This document shows, piece by piece, positions 40,921 to 52,113 of a DNA stretch of 64,000 bases. How positions within the stretch are numbered: position 1 is the stretch's first letter; every line of letters begins with the position of its first letter. A model generated the notes under the pieces. It had not been told where the DNA came from. It did not search any database and was given only the letters and a program-made list of their open reading frames with translations. The DNA comes from Chaetorhynchus papuensis (lineage: Eukaryota > Chordata > Aves > Passeriformes > Rhipiduridae), in assembly GCA_013396525.1 (NCBI GenBank), contig VWYX01000742.1, forward strand, positions 248,001-312,000, written 5' to 3'. The translations under genes and the position numbers were made by a program.

Positions 40921-41379
40921 CAAGTCCTCAGGGTTTTGCTCAGCTAACAACAGAAATACACTCTAATTCTTTGCAAGTGGGTAATGGAAGCTGTGAATCT
41001 GAATATTAGACATGGATAATATTAGCAGGCAAGGCAAAACTGAGAACAGGCATATGCACAGCCAATTATATTTGACTCTGGTTAATCGAAATCCAAGCAC
41101 CTTAACATTCAAAGCACAGACCCGTTCACTTTTCCATCTTCCTTGAAGTGATAACCACACAAGCTGCAGCTTCAAAGCCCCCAGCAGGACACACAACTCG
41201 TGCTATTGCAAAAGGCCTGCAGCTTCCAGAGATGCACCCCCTGCCCAATTAACCAGCAGTTCGTTTGCAAAGCCATCAAGCCACAGGACCTCCTTACGGT
41301 GGTGGGTTTTGTCATCCTGACTCTATTCCGATTCCCTCCCGGAGGCAGCCTGAAACATTCTGTCACAAAGCCATAAGGA

Positions 41380-41880
41380 TGAATTATTGGGTGGACATTG
41401 CCAATACAGTTTTGTATTAATTATTCATAATCATGGCAAAATATTTCTCATATTCATAACTTCGTAAATTACTAATTTAGGTGCACATTAATCCGAAGAT
41501 GATGATTCACACAGCAGCCTGCATGATGTAGCACTTAATCATTCCTTCAAAGTTAAGGCACCTGTCCCATGAAGTTTACAAGAGCAATATCTAAACTGCA
41601 ACAAGTTCATAGCTAAGTAACACAATAAATCTATATTCATATCAGAACAGCTGGATCCATCTTTGTCATCTCTGCCCAGCAGCATCATTTAATTGCTTTC
41701 CACCACTCACTTCTCATTGGGCCAGCTTCATTAAAAGAGTGGTTTATGTAAGCAGCTTTTTTAAAACATTAACTTTTAAAAAGCCTGAAGTTGGATGATG
41801 ATAAATGGAGATTCACATATATCATACATATTGTAACTGCTATGCCAGAGTAACAAAGTGGTATGTATTAATACGCAGAT
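41380..41880. promoter_or_regulatory. Candidate conserved AT-rich regulatory element
   Basis: The stretch is dense in homeodomain-type cores and free of simple repeats. Examples are TTAATTATTCATAATCATGG at 41417-41436, a second ATTCATAA at 41452-41459, TAATCC at 41489-41494, a CTTTGTC near 41658 and TTTAATTGC near 41688. Such clustering is common in vertebrate developmental enhancers, but AT-rich DNA also yields these cores by chance. The call rests on motif texture only, with no alignment behind it. Confidence 0.2.
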
Positions 41881-42302
41881 TTGAAAGGTAGAAATAAGCA
41901 GTATTTATTTACATCATGTTAGTAGGTACTGATATTCTTAAAAATACCTGGGGAAAATCTAAACTACTGCTCAAGCAAATGGAAACGTCCTGGATCTACC
42001 AAAGTAACATCTGAAGCCCAAGGCAGTAACCTGTGGATACTTTCCCTCCCAATGCCATGTAACTGTTTTGTTATATATTAGCTCCTAGGACAGTTGGCTC
42101 TGTAAGACAGCAGCAGAAGGCAAATATTCCAAGACCTTACTGCGCAAAATGTATTTTATAAAAATCTGATCTTCTTTCCCCTGAAACTAGAAAACACCGT
42201 CTTTTATACACAGTGTTCAGGTTTTTGCTATTTCAGAAGCAGGGTTCGACAAGTCATAGGTCTGTAACACTATGGACCTACTTCATGATTTTCATGATAA
42301 TG

Positions 42303-42512
42303 TAAGAAACAAGTTTTTTACAGTCTGAAAAATCACTCACTGGAACAACCTCCTCAAGGAGGTGGCAGAGACACCATCACTGGCAGTTTTTAAGACATGG
42401 CTGGACAAAGGGCTAGATAATCTCACCCAGGCTCCCTTTCCCACAAAAGTTGGGGCAGATGATCTCCAACATTCCTTCAAACTTGGGCTTTTGTATGATG
42501 ATTCTATGACTT
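42303..42512 (+). mobile_element. CR1 LINE, 5'-truncated 3' fragment
   Basis: The segment follows the familiar CR1 3' end in order. It has an ACTGGAACA...CTCCTCAAGGAGGTGG box, then GAGACACCATCACTGGCAG, then TTTTTAAGACATGGCTGGA, then GCAGATGATCTCCAACATTC, and it ends in a GATGATTCTATGAC terminus. CR1 is the dominant non-LTR retrotransposon of birds and other sauropsids. Copies are usually 5'-truncated and end in short ATTCTATGA-type repeats instead of poly(A). This copy is diverged, with only about one terminal repeat unit, and no reverse transcriptase or endonuclease portion is present, so it is an old inactive fragment. A 66-codon frame inside it is a remnant and not a gene. The 5' boundary is approximate. 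Confidence 0.88.
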
Positions 42513-45500
42513 CTGGCCCAGTGTCCATAGCACAATCCAAGAGCCAAAAGGTATTTTTTTAAAAAAAAGGTCATCACAAGCACACTTTCCCTGCTGCCTG
42601 GCTAAGTCCTTCAGAACTCCGGCACATTATTCCTTGTCCCTAGACATGAGGAGGGGAGCACATCATTACTCAGAGCTCCACAGATCACTCTTGCAGCCGA
42701 GAGATGATGCCTGCTCCAAACCTTCCTGTTTAAGTTTTATATCTGCAAACCTATGCATACAGAGTTCTTCCAAGATCATATTTCATGTACCTCTCACCAC
42801 TTTTCTCTTTCCTCCAGGCTACTTTTGCCTGCTTTAAAACTGCTGTTAGACCAGAGCCTGAACTAGCTGCAGTGCTCCAGGCTGCACCTGGCAGCATGAC
42901 AAGCAGAGTGGGCAGATGACTCCCCCTTTCCTGCAGACATATAAATCTCCCTCATACATCTTAGCAATGTTAATATTTTTCACAAAAGCTTGACCTTGCT
43001 GGCTTTGGGATTCAGGTGAACAGAGCATAGTACCTCCCAGCATTCCCTTCTGATGGGGTATTCTGTATCCTGTGTCTGTGTGGTTGCTGTTCCTACACAG
43101 CTCCCTGTCCAACTGCTGTATCTGCTGTACCAGTACAGTTGGATGCTTTGGCAGGGGGATGTTCATTCAGAATTCTGTTCCTTCCAAGTTTGGTATTGTG
43201 CCCATTCGTTAACTATACTCTGCATTCCTTCCTTCAATTCATGCACAAGTAAAAGCCATACTGAGTGGTACCAGGCCCAGGCCAGCCTGTTGAGAACACC
43301 AATCCTCTTTCACAGCTGGCCACTTACAACTATTCCCCAAATGCAGTTTCCAGCCATTCATGCACCACCAGTAGTTGTTCTCACTGACAGAGTCCCCTCA
43401 CAAAAGCTAACTGCAGCAGGGAGTGTCCCGTTAGTCTCCCTGCAGCAGCCAGAGCTGCCTCCATCGCTGCTGGCTGCAGCCCGTGCCAGCAGCCCGTGCC
43501 AGCAGCCCGCAGTGCAGTTTACCTGGGCAAGGGGAAGGGGTGGAGGAAGTGCAGCAGCCTGGTAAGAGCACACACTGGCTCAGCCAGGCAGAACACTTTT
43601 ACAGCTGCAGTAATTGATTGCCTTCGCAACAATCACACTCCGCCAGCTTCATTTTTCAGGAAAAAACCATCAGATTAGAACAGATGGGGGCAGATCTAAA
43701 CAGATTGCACAGAACAGCCACAGTCTAATGGTGAATTGGGAATACTGAGCAAATATAAGAAGCCCATGTGCTTTTTGTCTGAATTGGAAACAGAGCTCTC
43801 TCATTGCAGCTTTCAAGTGCTGGTGTAAATGCTCTCCTATCTGCTCTGACAGCTAATGGCAAATTATCACATTTGCAATAGCTTTACTTGGGGCTCAGAG
43901 CTGCAGTTGTAACCGGGACCACAGATCTGCATAAAGATGGGCACAGACTTCTCCTGCTCACAGAAAGCAAGGAGATAAAAGTACAGGGGGTGTCCTCAAG
44001 CCACAGCTACTCCAGCAAGCCACAGCTCATCCCTCACTTGGTCACCAACACTGCACCCACAAAATCACCCCTGCTCAGTAATGCCATCTACAGCCATCTT
44101 TTGATGAACATGGAATCTATCTTCCACTTGGGAGATGATGATACAGAAGGAAGTTCTGGTAAAGAAAACGTAAACATTTTAAATGAAGCTTTCTACATAG
44201 ATGAAAATATTTTCTGGGACGGTGAGGCAAAATAGGCATCCAGATAAAAACTTAAATAGCCCGTCCATTCACAATCAGTTCTTTTCTATTCTTTCCTGTG
44301 CACAGTTGTTAGATGCTGGCTCTACCCCCTTCACCTTGTATTTCTAAGGAGTGATGAAAATTTCCATTTTAAATCTTCCTTCTTGGTTTAATTATATTGG
44401 TGTACTGCAGTGACATGAGTATCCATCAAATTGTCCTGTATTTTCACTCTCAGTGACCCTACTTAGGGTTGGGGCAGGGAGGGTTACACTTGTAGCACTG
44501 ACTTTTTCTTTAGTGATTAAATCTAATCAATCAATTCTTTCTTTACATGGCAGGCTAAACATAGTGTATTCACCCAATTCTATACAGCTAAAAAAAATTA
44601 ACAGCTCTTTGCCAAAAAACTGTATTAGCTACAGCATTTGGACCTAACTTTTTTTAAAAGGAATGCATCAAGGAGCTGCAATTTCATCACCAGAAACACA
44701 AAAAGAAATAAAAAAACTTCCAGAAATCCATGTGGGGAAAAAAATAAATTACAACAGCAGGCTATCACTGAATGCACCAAGCAGAAATAATTAACACTTG
44801 TTTCTCTTTGTGAATAATGCATAGCTGTAATAAGAGCTTTGCTTCCGAGCAATCACTATGCCACGTAGCCAGAAGATACAGCCAGAAAGTAAAGCACACT
44901 AGAGAAGCTGCGTTCTCCTCCCACTCTTCCCAACAGGACTGACCTAGGCACTGAGGAAAACAGACCCAGGGGGAAAGACAGCCTCCCCTCAGTCCTTCCC
45001 ATCGGTTTTTTATATAGCTTTCTTCAAGCCAGTGCACAAAAATCCCACAAGTAGTATTTCATTATGAAAAGGAAGCTTCCACTCACAGGAAGTTTATTTT
45101 TATTGTTCTACTGCCCAAGTTTTTGGGTGCTTTTCCTTGCATTATGAATGCCTCTGCCCAGTACACAATACAGCTTGCTAATGGAAAACTTGAGGATAAA
45201 TCAAGCTCTGCTAAACTGGTTTTCCTCACACTGTTGCTGCTTCTATTCCAGTTTCTTTGGCCCTGTTTCCAGTCACCACAACCACCAAGTAGGAACTCAG
45301 AGGAATATTCAATGCCCTTTGGGAATGGTGACCCTCACAGAAGGCCAGATGGCAATCCTTGGTTTATTTCTACTTTAACCATTTATTTGGGCCTGCTCAA
45401 TTTAAACAAGAAGCCCACCAGGCTACTAAGCCTGGACACTACCTGTGCTCTGACACGTTACTTGTGCCCTTACCATGAGCAGTGAAAATAGCTACGCTAT

Positions 45501-48175
45501 GGTGAAGGTAACCATTACCTACAAACCCACCTACCCAAAACCTACAGCTGCTGCCACCTTTCAGGGGCTGCAGGGACAGAGCCCTCCCAGGCCCATGACA
45601 ACACTTTCAGGCAAGCTCTAGCACCACCTTCCCTTGCCACTGCAGGGGCAGAAGACAGCCTAGGATGCACCTCTGCTACGGGCAAGCATCTTCAGAGGGT
45701 TTCCAGCACCAGAAAACCACCGGGCTTGCTGCCAGGATCACTCATCTCAAAACTGGCCCAGAACCCCCTTTTCCAGCAGGGACTAGAGAGGCAGCTACAC
45801 GTGCATCCCACAGGCACAGTGTGGATGGAGCCAGAGCCACCCCCACTCCCTGGGCACAGGAGAGAGTGAGCTCCATGGCACTGTGGCTGCTACAGCACAG
45901 CTGCACAGACTGTGCTCACGTGGCACAACTGTGAGCTGTGCACAAGCACTGCCTGTCCCTCAGCTAGTTTCCTCTTTGAAGAATAGAACTTTCATATAAG
46001 AAAGTAAAAGAAAACCTTCAAAATTTGTTTTGCTTCCAGGGCACGCTATTAAAAAAAAAAAAAAATAACAGCAATACCTCAAACCAAACGTTTGAATCCA
46101 AACATCTTCAAAGAGCAAGGCTAACAGCAGTTCTTTCATTCTTTTTTATTTAAATTGAACAAAATACTTTGCTGCATACATGCTGTTCACTTCAAAAGAC
46201 CATTCTTAATCCATTAATAAATAGCAGCCTAGAAGGAATCATACAAAAGTAAATTTTTAATGCATTAGCCAAAACAGCAGCCAGCAGATGGGCAGGACTG
46301 AATTAACTGTGTCAATCATTCTCATAGGTATCTTGGCAAAGTGGGAAAATTAACAGCAGGAAAGTACTATTAGAAGGCAGAAAGTTTTTTAGGGTTTTTT
46401 GTTTTCAGTTAATGAAATAGGTTTCATTGCACTCGAGGTTAGGTGGTATAAAACACAAATCTTTTGTTCAAAACAGAATGCAGCAATACAAATCAAATGG
46501 TGTTTGCACCTATCAATTATATCCAAAGAGTAATGATGACATGAAAATGGTAATGAAAAGAAAGGAAAAAAACCCAATCTCATCATGTAATTGCTCCCTG
46601 GTTTCAGTGACTACTTCTGGCAGATTTGAACTAGACTACTTTGAGTACCACACCTTGCAATAACCTGAAGAAAAGTATCTGTAGGAAGACTGGCTTAGCA
46701 GGTTCATAAACTGATAATTAAATAAAAAAAGCAGCTTCCACTTTTGGTAAAACTCTTCCTGACTCATCCTTGGCTCTGAGAGCTTTTTGCATTGTGTTGT
46801 CTCCAATCACCCATGTGACAGACAGCTGATATCTGAGTTGAAAAGGAAGGTTCACTCCAATAAAAAGGATGAAGATTTCCTTGTCTGCAGGAAAGCTTTA
46901 TCCTTCTCCACACACCTTAGCGTGTTTATTTCCGAGCAACTCATTAGCTTTCCTGCACAGACCAACCTATACCCTAATCACCCACTCCCACACAGCCCCA
47001 GCAATCAATTGACAGCTGTGAAACCCCAGCCACTCTCTGGAGAATAATCGGAACAGTTTCAGAAGGACTCCTGTCAACCCTTTTTGGAGGTACCAGCTTT
47101 CCAGGAGATCACCACTGAGTCCTTATCCTGAAGGAAAGGAGTTCGAGCTGTGACCCCTCATCCTCTGATTTTTAAGAGCTATGGTGACCTTCAGCAATTT
47201 TGGTGTTTATCACAAAACCAAATACAATTCCATCAGCCTTGTTTCTGTTATGGAAGTAACACACATCTGCAATACCTTATCCCACATGTCACACTCCAAT
47301 TTAAGGCCAAAAAAAGTCACCCTAGCTGGGTGCATACTCCAATGAGCACTACCGTGCATACTCAAAAGGCTACACATATCACTTCAACTCTCACTTTTGG
47401 TCAAAAGAACAACAAAAAAAAAAAAGCTTGTGAGTATGAAGAGAAAACCAAGAAAATGAGCATGTCAGCACTCAGCTCAGCCTCCTCCTGAGTCATGTGT
47501 ACAGATCCAGCCTCTCTGAGAATAAGCATACTGTGGATTTAGGAAAGCAGAAAGGTAGAGTGGATGATCAGAGCTCCTTCTGTGGAAGGAACAATTACAC
47601 AGGTTAAGGCTCTCCCTTGTAGAACTCAGGACTACGCAGCACTGCAACCAGGTTCTGCCAACTCAGCACTGAGACAGGAAGATAAGTAAGGAATGACCAT
47701 TAACCATCTCACATTAGCTATAAGAAACAGGGAACATCAAATGAAGTTATCTGATATAGAGTCAAACCAAAGACTTGACAGAAGTGACTGGACTGGGGAA
47801 CTCGTTGCCCTGGTGTCTGCAATGAGAACATATTTAAATGGGGTCAGTAATCATTCTGTTCAGTTACACAAATAGATTCTTTAAAACTTCATTTGACCCT
47901 AAGTGCAAAGGTGCCATCACCTCTCCCTGAAGGTATCTCTGCTTAATTTCAGGAGACTGAGTTTTCTGAAGCATCATTCCTACTAATTTTCTCTGCTTCC
48001 TCAGGGACCTGCTACCAGCCACTGCCAGACACAGCAACTCTTACATCTTGGGACAGGTGTTAAAATAGTCTATACCTTAAAAGAGAGTGCAATCAAACCT
48101 ACAGTGAGTGCTGATGGAAGAGCACTGATGTCCAGAAGCCTTGTGAAATCGCACAAAAGACAGATTCCTTCTTTG
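42513..48175. other. Non-coding stretch
   Basis: About 5.7 kb with no supportable gene. Open frames at 43053-43565 (170 codons) and 43888-44235 (115 codons) show no recognisable domain and are treated as chance. An A-run near 46051-46065 and the 13-bp tandem repeat at 43477-43509 are the only repeats noticed. Confidence 0.55.
43477..43509 (+). repeat. 13-bp tandem repeat, 2.5 copies
   Basis: CAGCCCGTGCCAG occurs twice in perfect tandem (43477-43489, 43490-43502), followed by a seven-base partial copy. It is a small GC-rich minisatellite seed inside a CAG/CTG-rich neighbourhood. Confidence 0.75.
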
Positions 48176-48622
48176 TGTTAGGGTGATGCCATGATGATTT
48201 TTTGCCTTTTCTTTCATACCCCTTTTATATTCCTTTTTATAGTTTTTGTATTCTTAGTGGTTTTTAGCCTACATTCTTTGATTTATTTGTTAAGTTAGGA
48301 GACTAAACATCTTAGAAGCCCCAGACCCCAAGGTCCTCTGCAGACCACATTTTGTAAACTGAGATAGAACCATCCAGGGGAAGGTTCCTTGGGGAGGGGG
48401 GCTCATTCGAGCCTCTCATTGGGGAATCTTTGAGAGATGTGCTAATTAGTAACACCTACAATGTTAGACCAGATCTTTGGTGGGTGTGCATTGTGGTGTG
48501 CATGGAGGTGCATTCCACCTGGACATGGTGCACCTAAGGGTCCTTAAAATAAATACAGCGGTAAAATCCCTTTTTCCCTTCTAACCATGTTTGATTCTTG
48601 ATTTTAAGACCAGGAAAAGGCA
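48176..48622 (+). mobile_element. Solo retroviral LTR (ERV-type)
   Basis: It begins TGTTAGGGTGATGCC and ends at about GGAAAAGGCA, giving TG...CA termini over about 447 bp. A TATA-like T/A-rich segment (about 48220-48245) is followed by a polyadenylation signal AATAAA at 48548-48553 and a T-rich stretch, the U3-R-U5 order of an LTR in plus orientation. No gag, pol or env remnant flanks it, so it is probably a solo LTR left by recombination between two LTRs. I could not find a clear target-site duplication, so the 3' edge is uncertain. From memory the style resembles passerine ERVL-like LTRs. The few open frames and intact signals suggest moderate age. Confidence 0.75.
48548..48553 (+). promoter_or_regulatory. 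AATAAA polyadenylation signal in the LTR
   Basis: Canonical AATAAA placed about 70 bp before the proposed LTR end and followed by a T-rich segment. This is the expected position for the R/U5 border of a retroviral LTR. Confidence 0.6.
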
Positions 48623-51600
48623 TCAAGGGTGCTCCCTTATCATGCAAAAATTAGGATTTATTTTTTTTCTTTCCACAGTGCCAAGACCTCCCTTATCATT
48701 AAAGCATTGAGATACAAAAATGTTTTTCATTCACAGCAGAGCAGTTTAGTTTGGGTTATGCCCCAAGGTGTGAGGATCTGGGTATGTTTTTCCCTAGGAA
48801 AGGGTCACAGTGAGATGGGATGGCTCAGTGGCAGCTGCCCCACACCACCCTGGGGAGCAAGGGAAACCATAGCCACCCCACAAGCAGCTTCAACTGACTC
48901 AGCCAATTCCACAGCAGAGATGCCAAGGAAGTCCAGCTGCCAGGCTCGGCACAGAGGCAGGACAAGGAGCACTCCTACCCTGCACGGGGGACAACACTAT
49001 TTGAGTGCTGCAGACACTGCTAAATAAAACACATCTTGACACCGAAAATCCATCCTTTACACCCCTGGGAAAAGACTGCACCAAAGTTATGTACTATTTC
49101 ACTAGAAAAAAAAGCAGCAACTTTCACCTTAATCCTTAAGGACCTTCACTTCAGAAGGGGAACAGAAACCTTCCCCTTCTAATTTAACATATTCATTGAT
49201 TTGATTAACCAAGCTGGGTTTTCCTTTCTCCTTCGAGCAGAGATGCAGTGCCTGTCACGTACCTGTGGTGAACACCCCTCTCCCCCTCAGGCAAAGCCTT
49301 CACTGTGCTCTTGCTTCCCTCCCGCTGGGCCTCAGGACCTCGCTGGTGCACAACTGTCACCTCTGTGATGGTGCCACGGCTGCAAGCAGAGCCACCTGCA
49401 GCTCTTCCCTGCGCTGGGGGGTGCCAGAAACCCCTTCTGCCACTCTGCACGACAACGCTCGGGCTGCTTCAGGCAGGTGACTTCATCTGAGACACTTCCT
49501 TCTCCACAGAATAATTAAAACGTTCATCTAGCCAAAATCTTACGATACGTACAAAATCTGTTTGACTGTCACTGCTTGTATTTATTTCTCCTCCAACCCA
49601 GTAAGACTAGCCCTCTTTTCTTTGTGATCATTATTTGAAGTGCATAGTTTCAATATAACTTGAATATAATTTAAATTTCGCTTAGCTGATTTTTATTCTA
49701 TTATCTCTCGTTCTCTGGGCAAGTATACATTTGATCTTGAGAGTAAAATTGTTATAATTAAATCTGTGTTTTTAAAGGTAATATAAATTAGAGGGTAGAG
49801 CTGAAGTAATACATAACCACTTGCATGACATTATATAGATGGAATAATAACTCACTTGTCTGAGCAGGACACCATGACAGAGATTAGCTGTTACCCAAAA
49901 AAGTTTTGCTATTCAGATTTTAGAGCCCGTTGAAATACCACATGGTGTTTAACTATATTACAAAAGCCTCTACAGAAATGCAAGTCTATAATAAAGATGC
50001 AATTGGAAATGTCAGCCTTTCAACCCAAGCTGAAGTTTTGAGCACTCACCTCCCAGCCTAAATCCCCAAGATGAAGGCCAAGGTGCTGCCTAAGGCAGAC
50101 ACAATCCTTTAGCCTGTTTTTACTTCGCTGTGACACACAAGTTTAATAAACAAAAAGGATGGGTTTGGGGAAGGAAGAATGAAATCTCAAAATTACTGCG
50201 ACCTAAAATTTCCTGTGCCTTGTGTTTGGGACATCAGGTTTTCACAGCTTAAGTTTGGCCTGGAACCCAACAGGCCACTTTTTTACTTCAAAATCTGCAC
50301 CTATTTATTTAAGTACAATTATGTGAACATCTTTGCAGCATAAGACTAACAAATGCACAGAAGATTCTCTTGCCCTTTTTAATACAAATCATGTTTACTT
50401 TTTTAATTCCTTTCCATATTCTTGACAAGCCAATGAAAATGAGGCAAGTGCATGGGGGGCCTGGACTACCATGTCAGGCAATTTAGCTTCTGAAACGCAT
50501 AAATCTGGTACTTGCACATGTTTTTCTTTATATAGCACATGTGAATTCCACGTGATTTGTATATTTCACAAGTTAAATTATGCCCCTAATTGGTACTTCA
50601 TAAAAAAATGCCTGAAGGAGGCCAGGCTGTTCTGATATGCGAGCATTTTTAGATTTAAATTAAGTTAGGGATTGATTTCCATTTCAAAAGTGGTTTTGAA
50701 ATTTAACAAGTGAAATATAGATGCTGTTTTCAAATAGGGACACAAAAGATGAGAATGCAAACTGTTTGGTCAAGAAGTTGATATTTAGACAGCAGAGTGT
50801 TACACATATGAAAATGTTTTTCATTGTGTTATTGTCCACCTGGTTTAAGAGAAGAGTAGGGTGGACATTTTAACAACTCTGTTATATGAGCATATGCTGA
50901 TGGGTAGAGTTTGATTTTCTGCTACTTTATCTAGCTCTGATACTTATTTTATAACCTAGAGCTGTATTCTTTCTAAAAATACAAGAAAAAAGTTATAAGT
51001 TGTGAAATAAAGATCATAAGAAATTTTGTAATTGCTTAGTAGGACATATTGTAATGACCAAGAAATACTGTTACTCTGAAATTAAGAGGAAGACACTTGT
51101 TGGCTTCAAAAGCCATTGTCACTATGAAAGGCAGTCTCCCTTTGAACAGTTCATACTTGTATAAGATCTATTTACACTTCCATAAACTCCATAGCACAAC
51201 TGCTCTGTTCCTGAACTCAGCACAAGCATCAAGCTGGGTTTCTTTTCTTTTCAAGCTCAAGTAGTTCCTAAAAATACTCAAGAAATTTTAATCTAATGCT
51301 GCTGAGAATGAAAAGGCTTTAAAAATGGAAAAGTGAAGGAAGATTTGGCCTATTTTCTTCTGTTCTGCTAGAATAATAAGAAAAAAAGCAAGGTTATCTT
51401 TTTGAAGAAAATGCTTTACTGGTGAAGAAACCACCTGCCTTCTGATTCTGCCTGCCATGGACTTAAAATTGCTGATCTTTCCTGGCCCCTGCATTCTTCT
51501 CAGAAAGATCTCATTTCTTCTCACCTATACAACGCTGCTCTGAGCTGCTGCTGCCTCCACCACTACCTGTAACCTAAGCTCAAGAATTTTCCACTCTGAT

Positions 51601-52029
51601 GGAAGCTACAAAAGAGCACAAGTGTGTTCACTGGGGAAATACCACAAAGCCGTGGATGTCTGACACCGCTCACAAGAGCTGGGCAAGAGCAAAACCTCTC
51701 AGCAGAGACACATCTGGATTAAAAGATAGGAGAGCAGGGGATGGGAAGGAGGGACAGGCCTGCCTAGGATAAGATTTACAGAGACCAAAGGATATGTGGT
51801 GTAACACAAAGCAAACAAAATCAATTTAATAAAACATCCTGCATACAAGGTATCACCTAGCAGTTTACAGAGAGATAAGAGACCGAGATAATGCTGTAGA
51901 AAATTGGATACTGTGATTCATAAAAGGAAAACAGGAAAATACACAAATAAAGTTGAAGCCATTCAGATAAAAGAAAAACTGCTGAATTTGAAAGTATCTA
52001 GAATACAAGCATATGTTCTTACAGAAGAG
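48623..52029. other. Non-coding stretch with a GC-rich patch and AT-rich tract
   Basis: A GC-rich patch with about ten CpGs lies at about 49220-49490. From about 49500 to 51280 the sequence is AT-rich with hardly any open frame over 60 codons on either strand. Within it, 50380-50720 is dense in TAATT-type cores (for example CCTAATTGGTAC near 50585) and could be regulatory. No transposon is recognisable. Confidence 0.5.
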
Positions 52030-52049
52030 CTACAACTAAAGAAAAAAGG

Positions 52050-52113
52050 TTAAAGGCTGCTTAAGCAGGTTAATCGGCTCCTCCGATTAAAGGCTCCTTT
52101 AAGCATCTAAAGC
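52050..52113. repeat. Hairpin and imperfect repeat cluster
   Basis: A perfect 8-bp inverted repeat (TTAATCGG at 52070-52077, CCGATTAA at 52083-52090) has a 5-nt loop CTCCT. It sits between two related copies of a TTAAAGGCT...TTAAGCA motif, at about 52050-52067 and 52087-52105. The combination of direct and inverted copies in about 60 bp is unusual for this window. It does not match a structured RNA family I know. Confidence 0.6.

Noticed and set aside
43053..43565. 170-codon plus-strand frame
   Set aside because: No recognisable domain. It ends in a CAG/CTG-rich and Gly-rich tail from a local tandem repeat.
43888..44235. 115-codon frame ending in an acidic segment, looked at as a possible terminal exon
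   Set aside because: The sequence looks superficially protein-like, but I recognise no family and see no convincing acceptor site with matching phase. Its length is within chance for this window.
47138..47160. tRNA B-box-like GAGTTCGAGC
   Set aside because: No matching A-box, acceptor stem or cloverleaf could be built around it. A similar GGGTTCGAC at about 42243 was rejected for the same reason.
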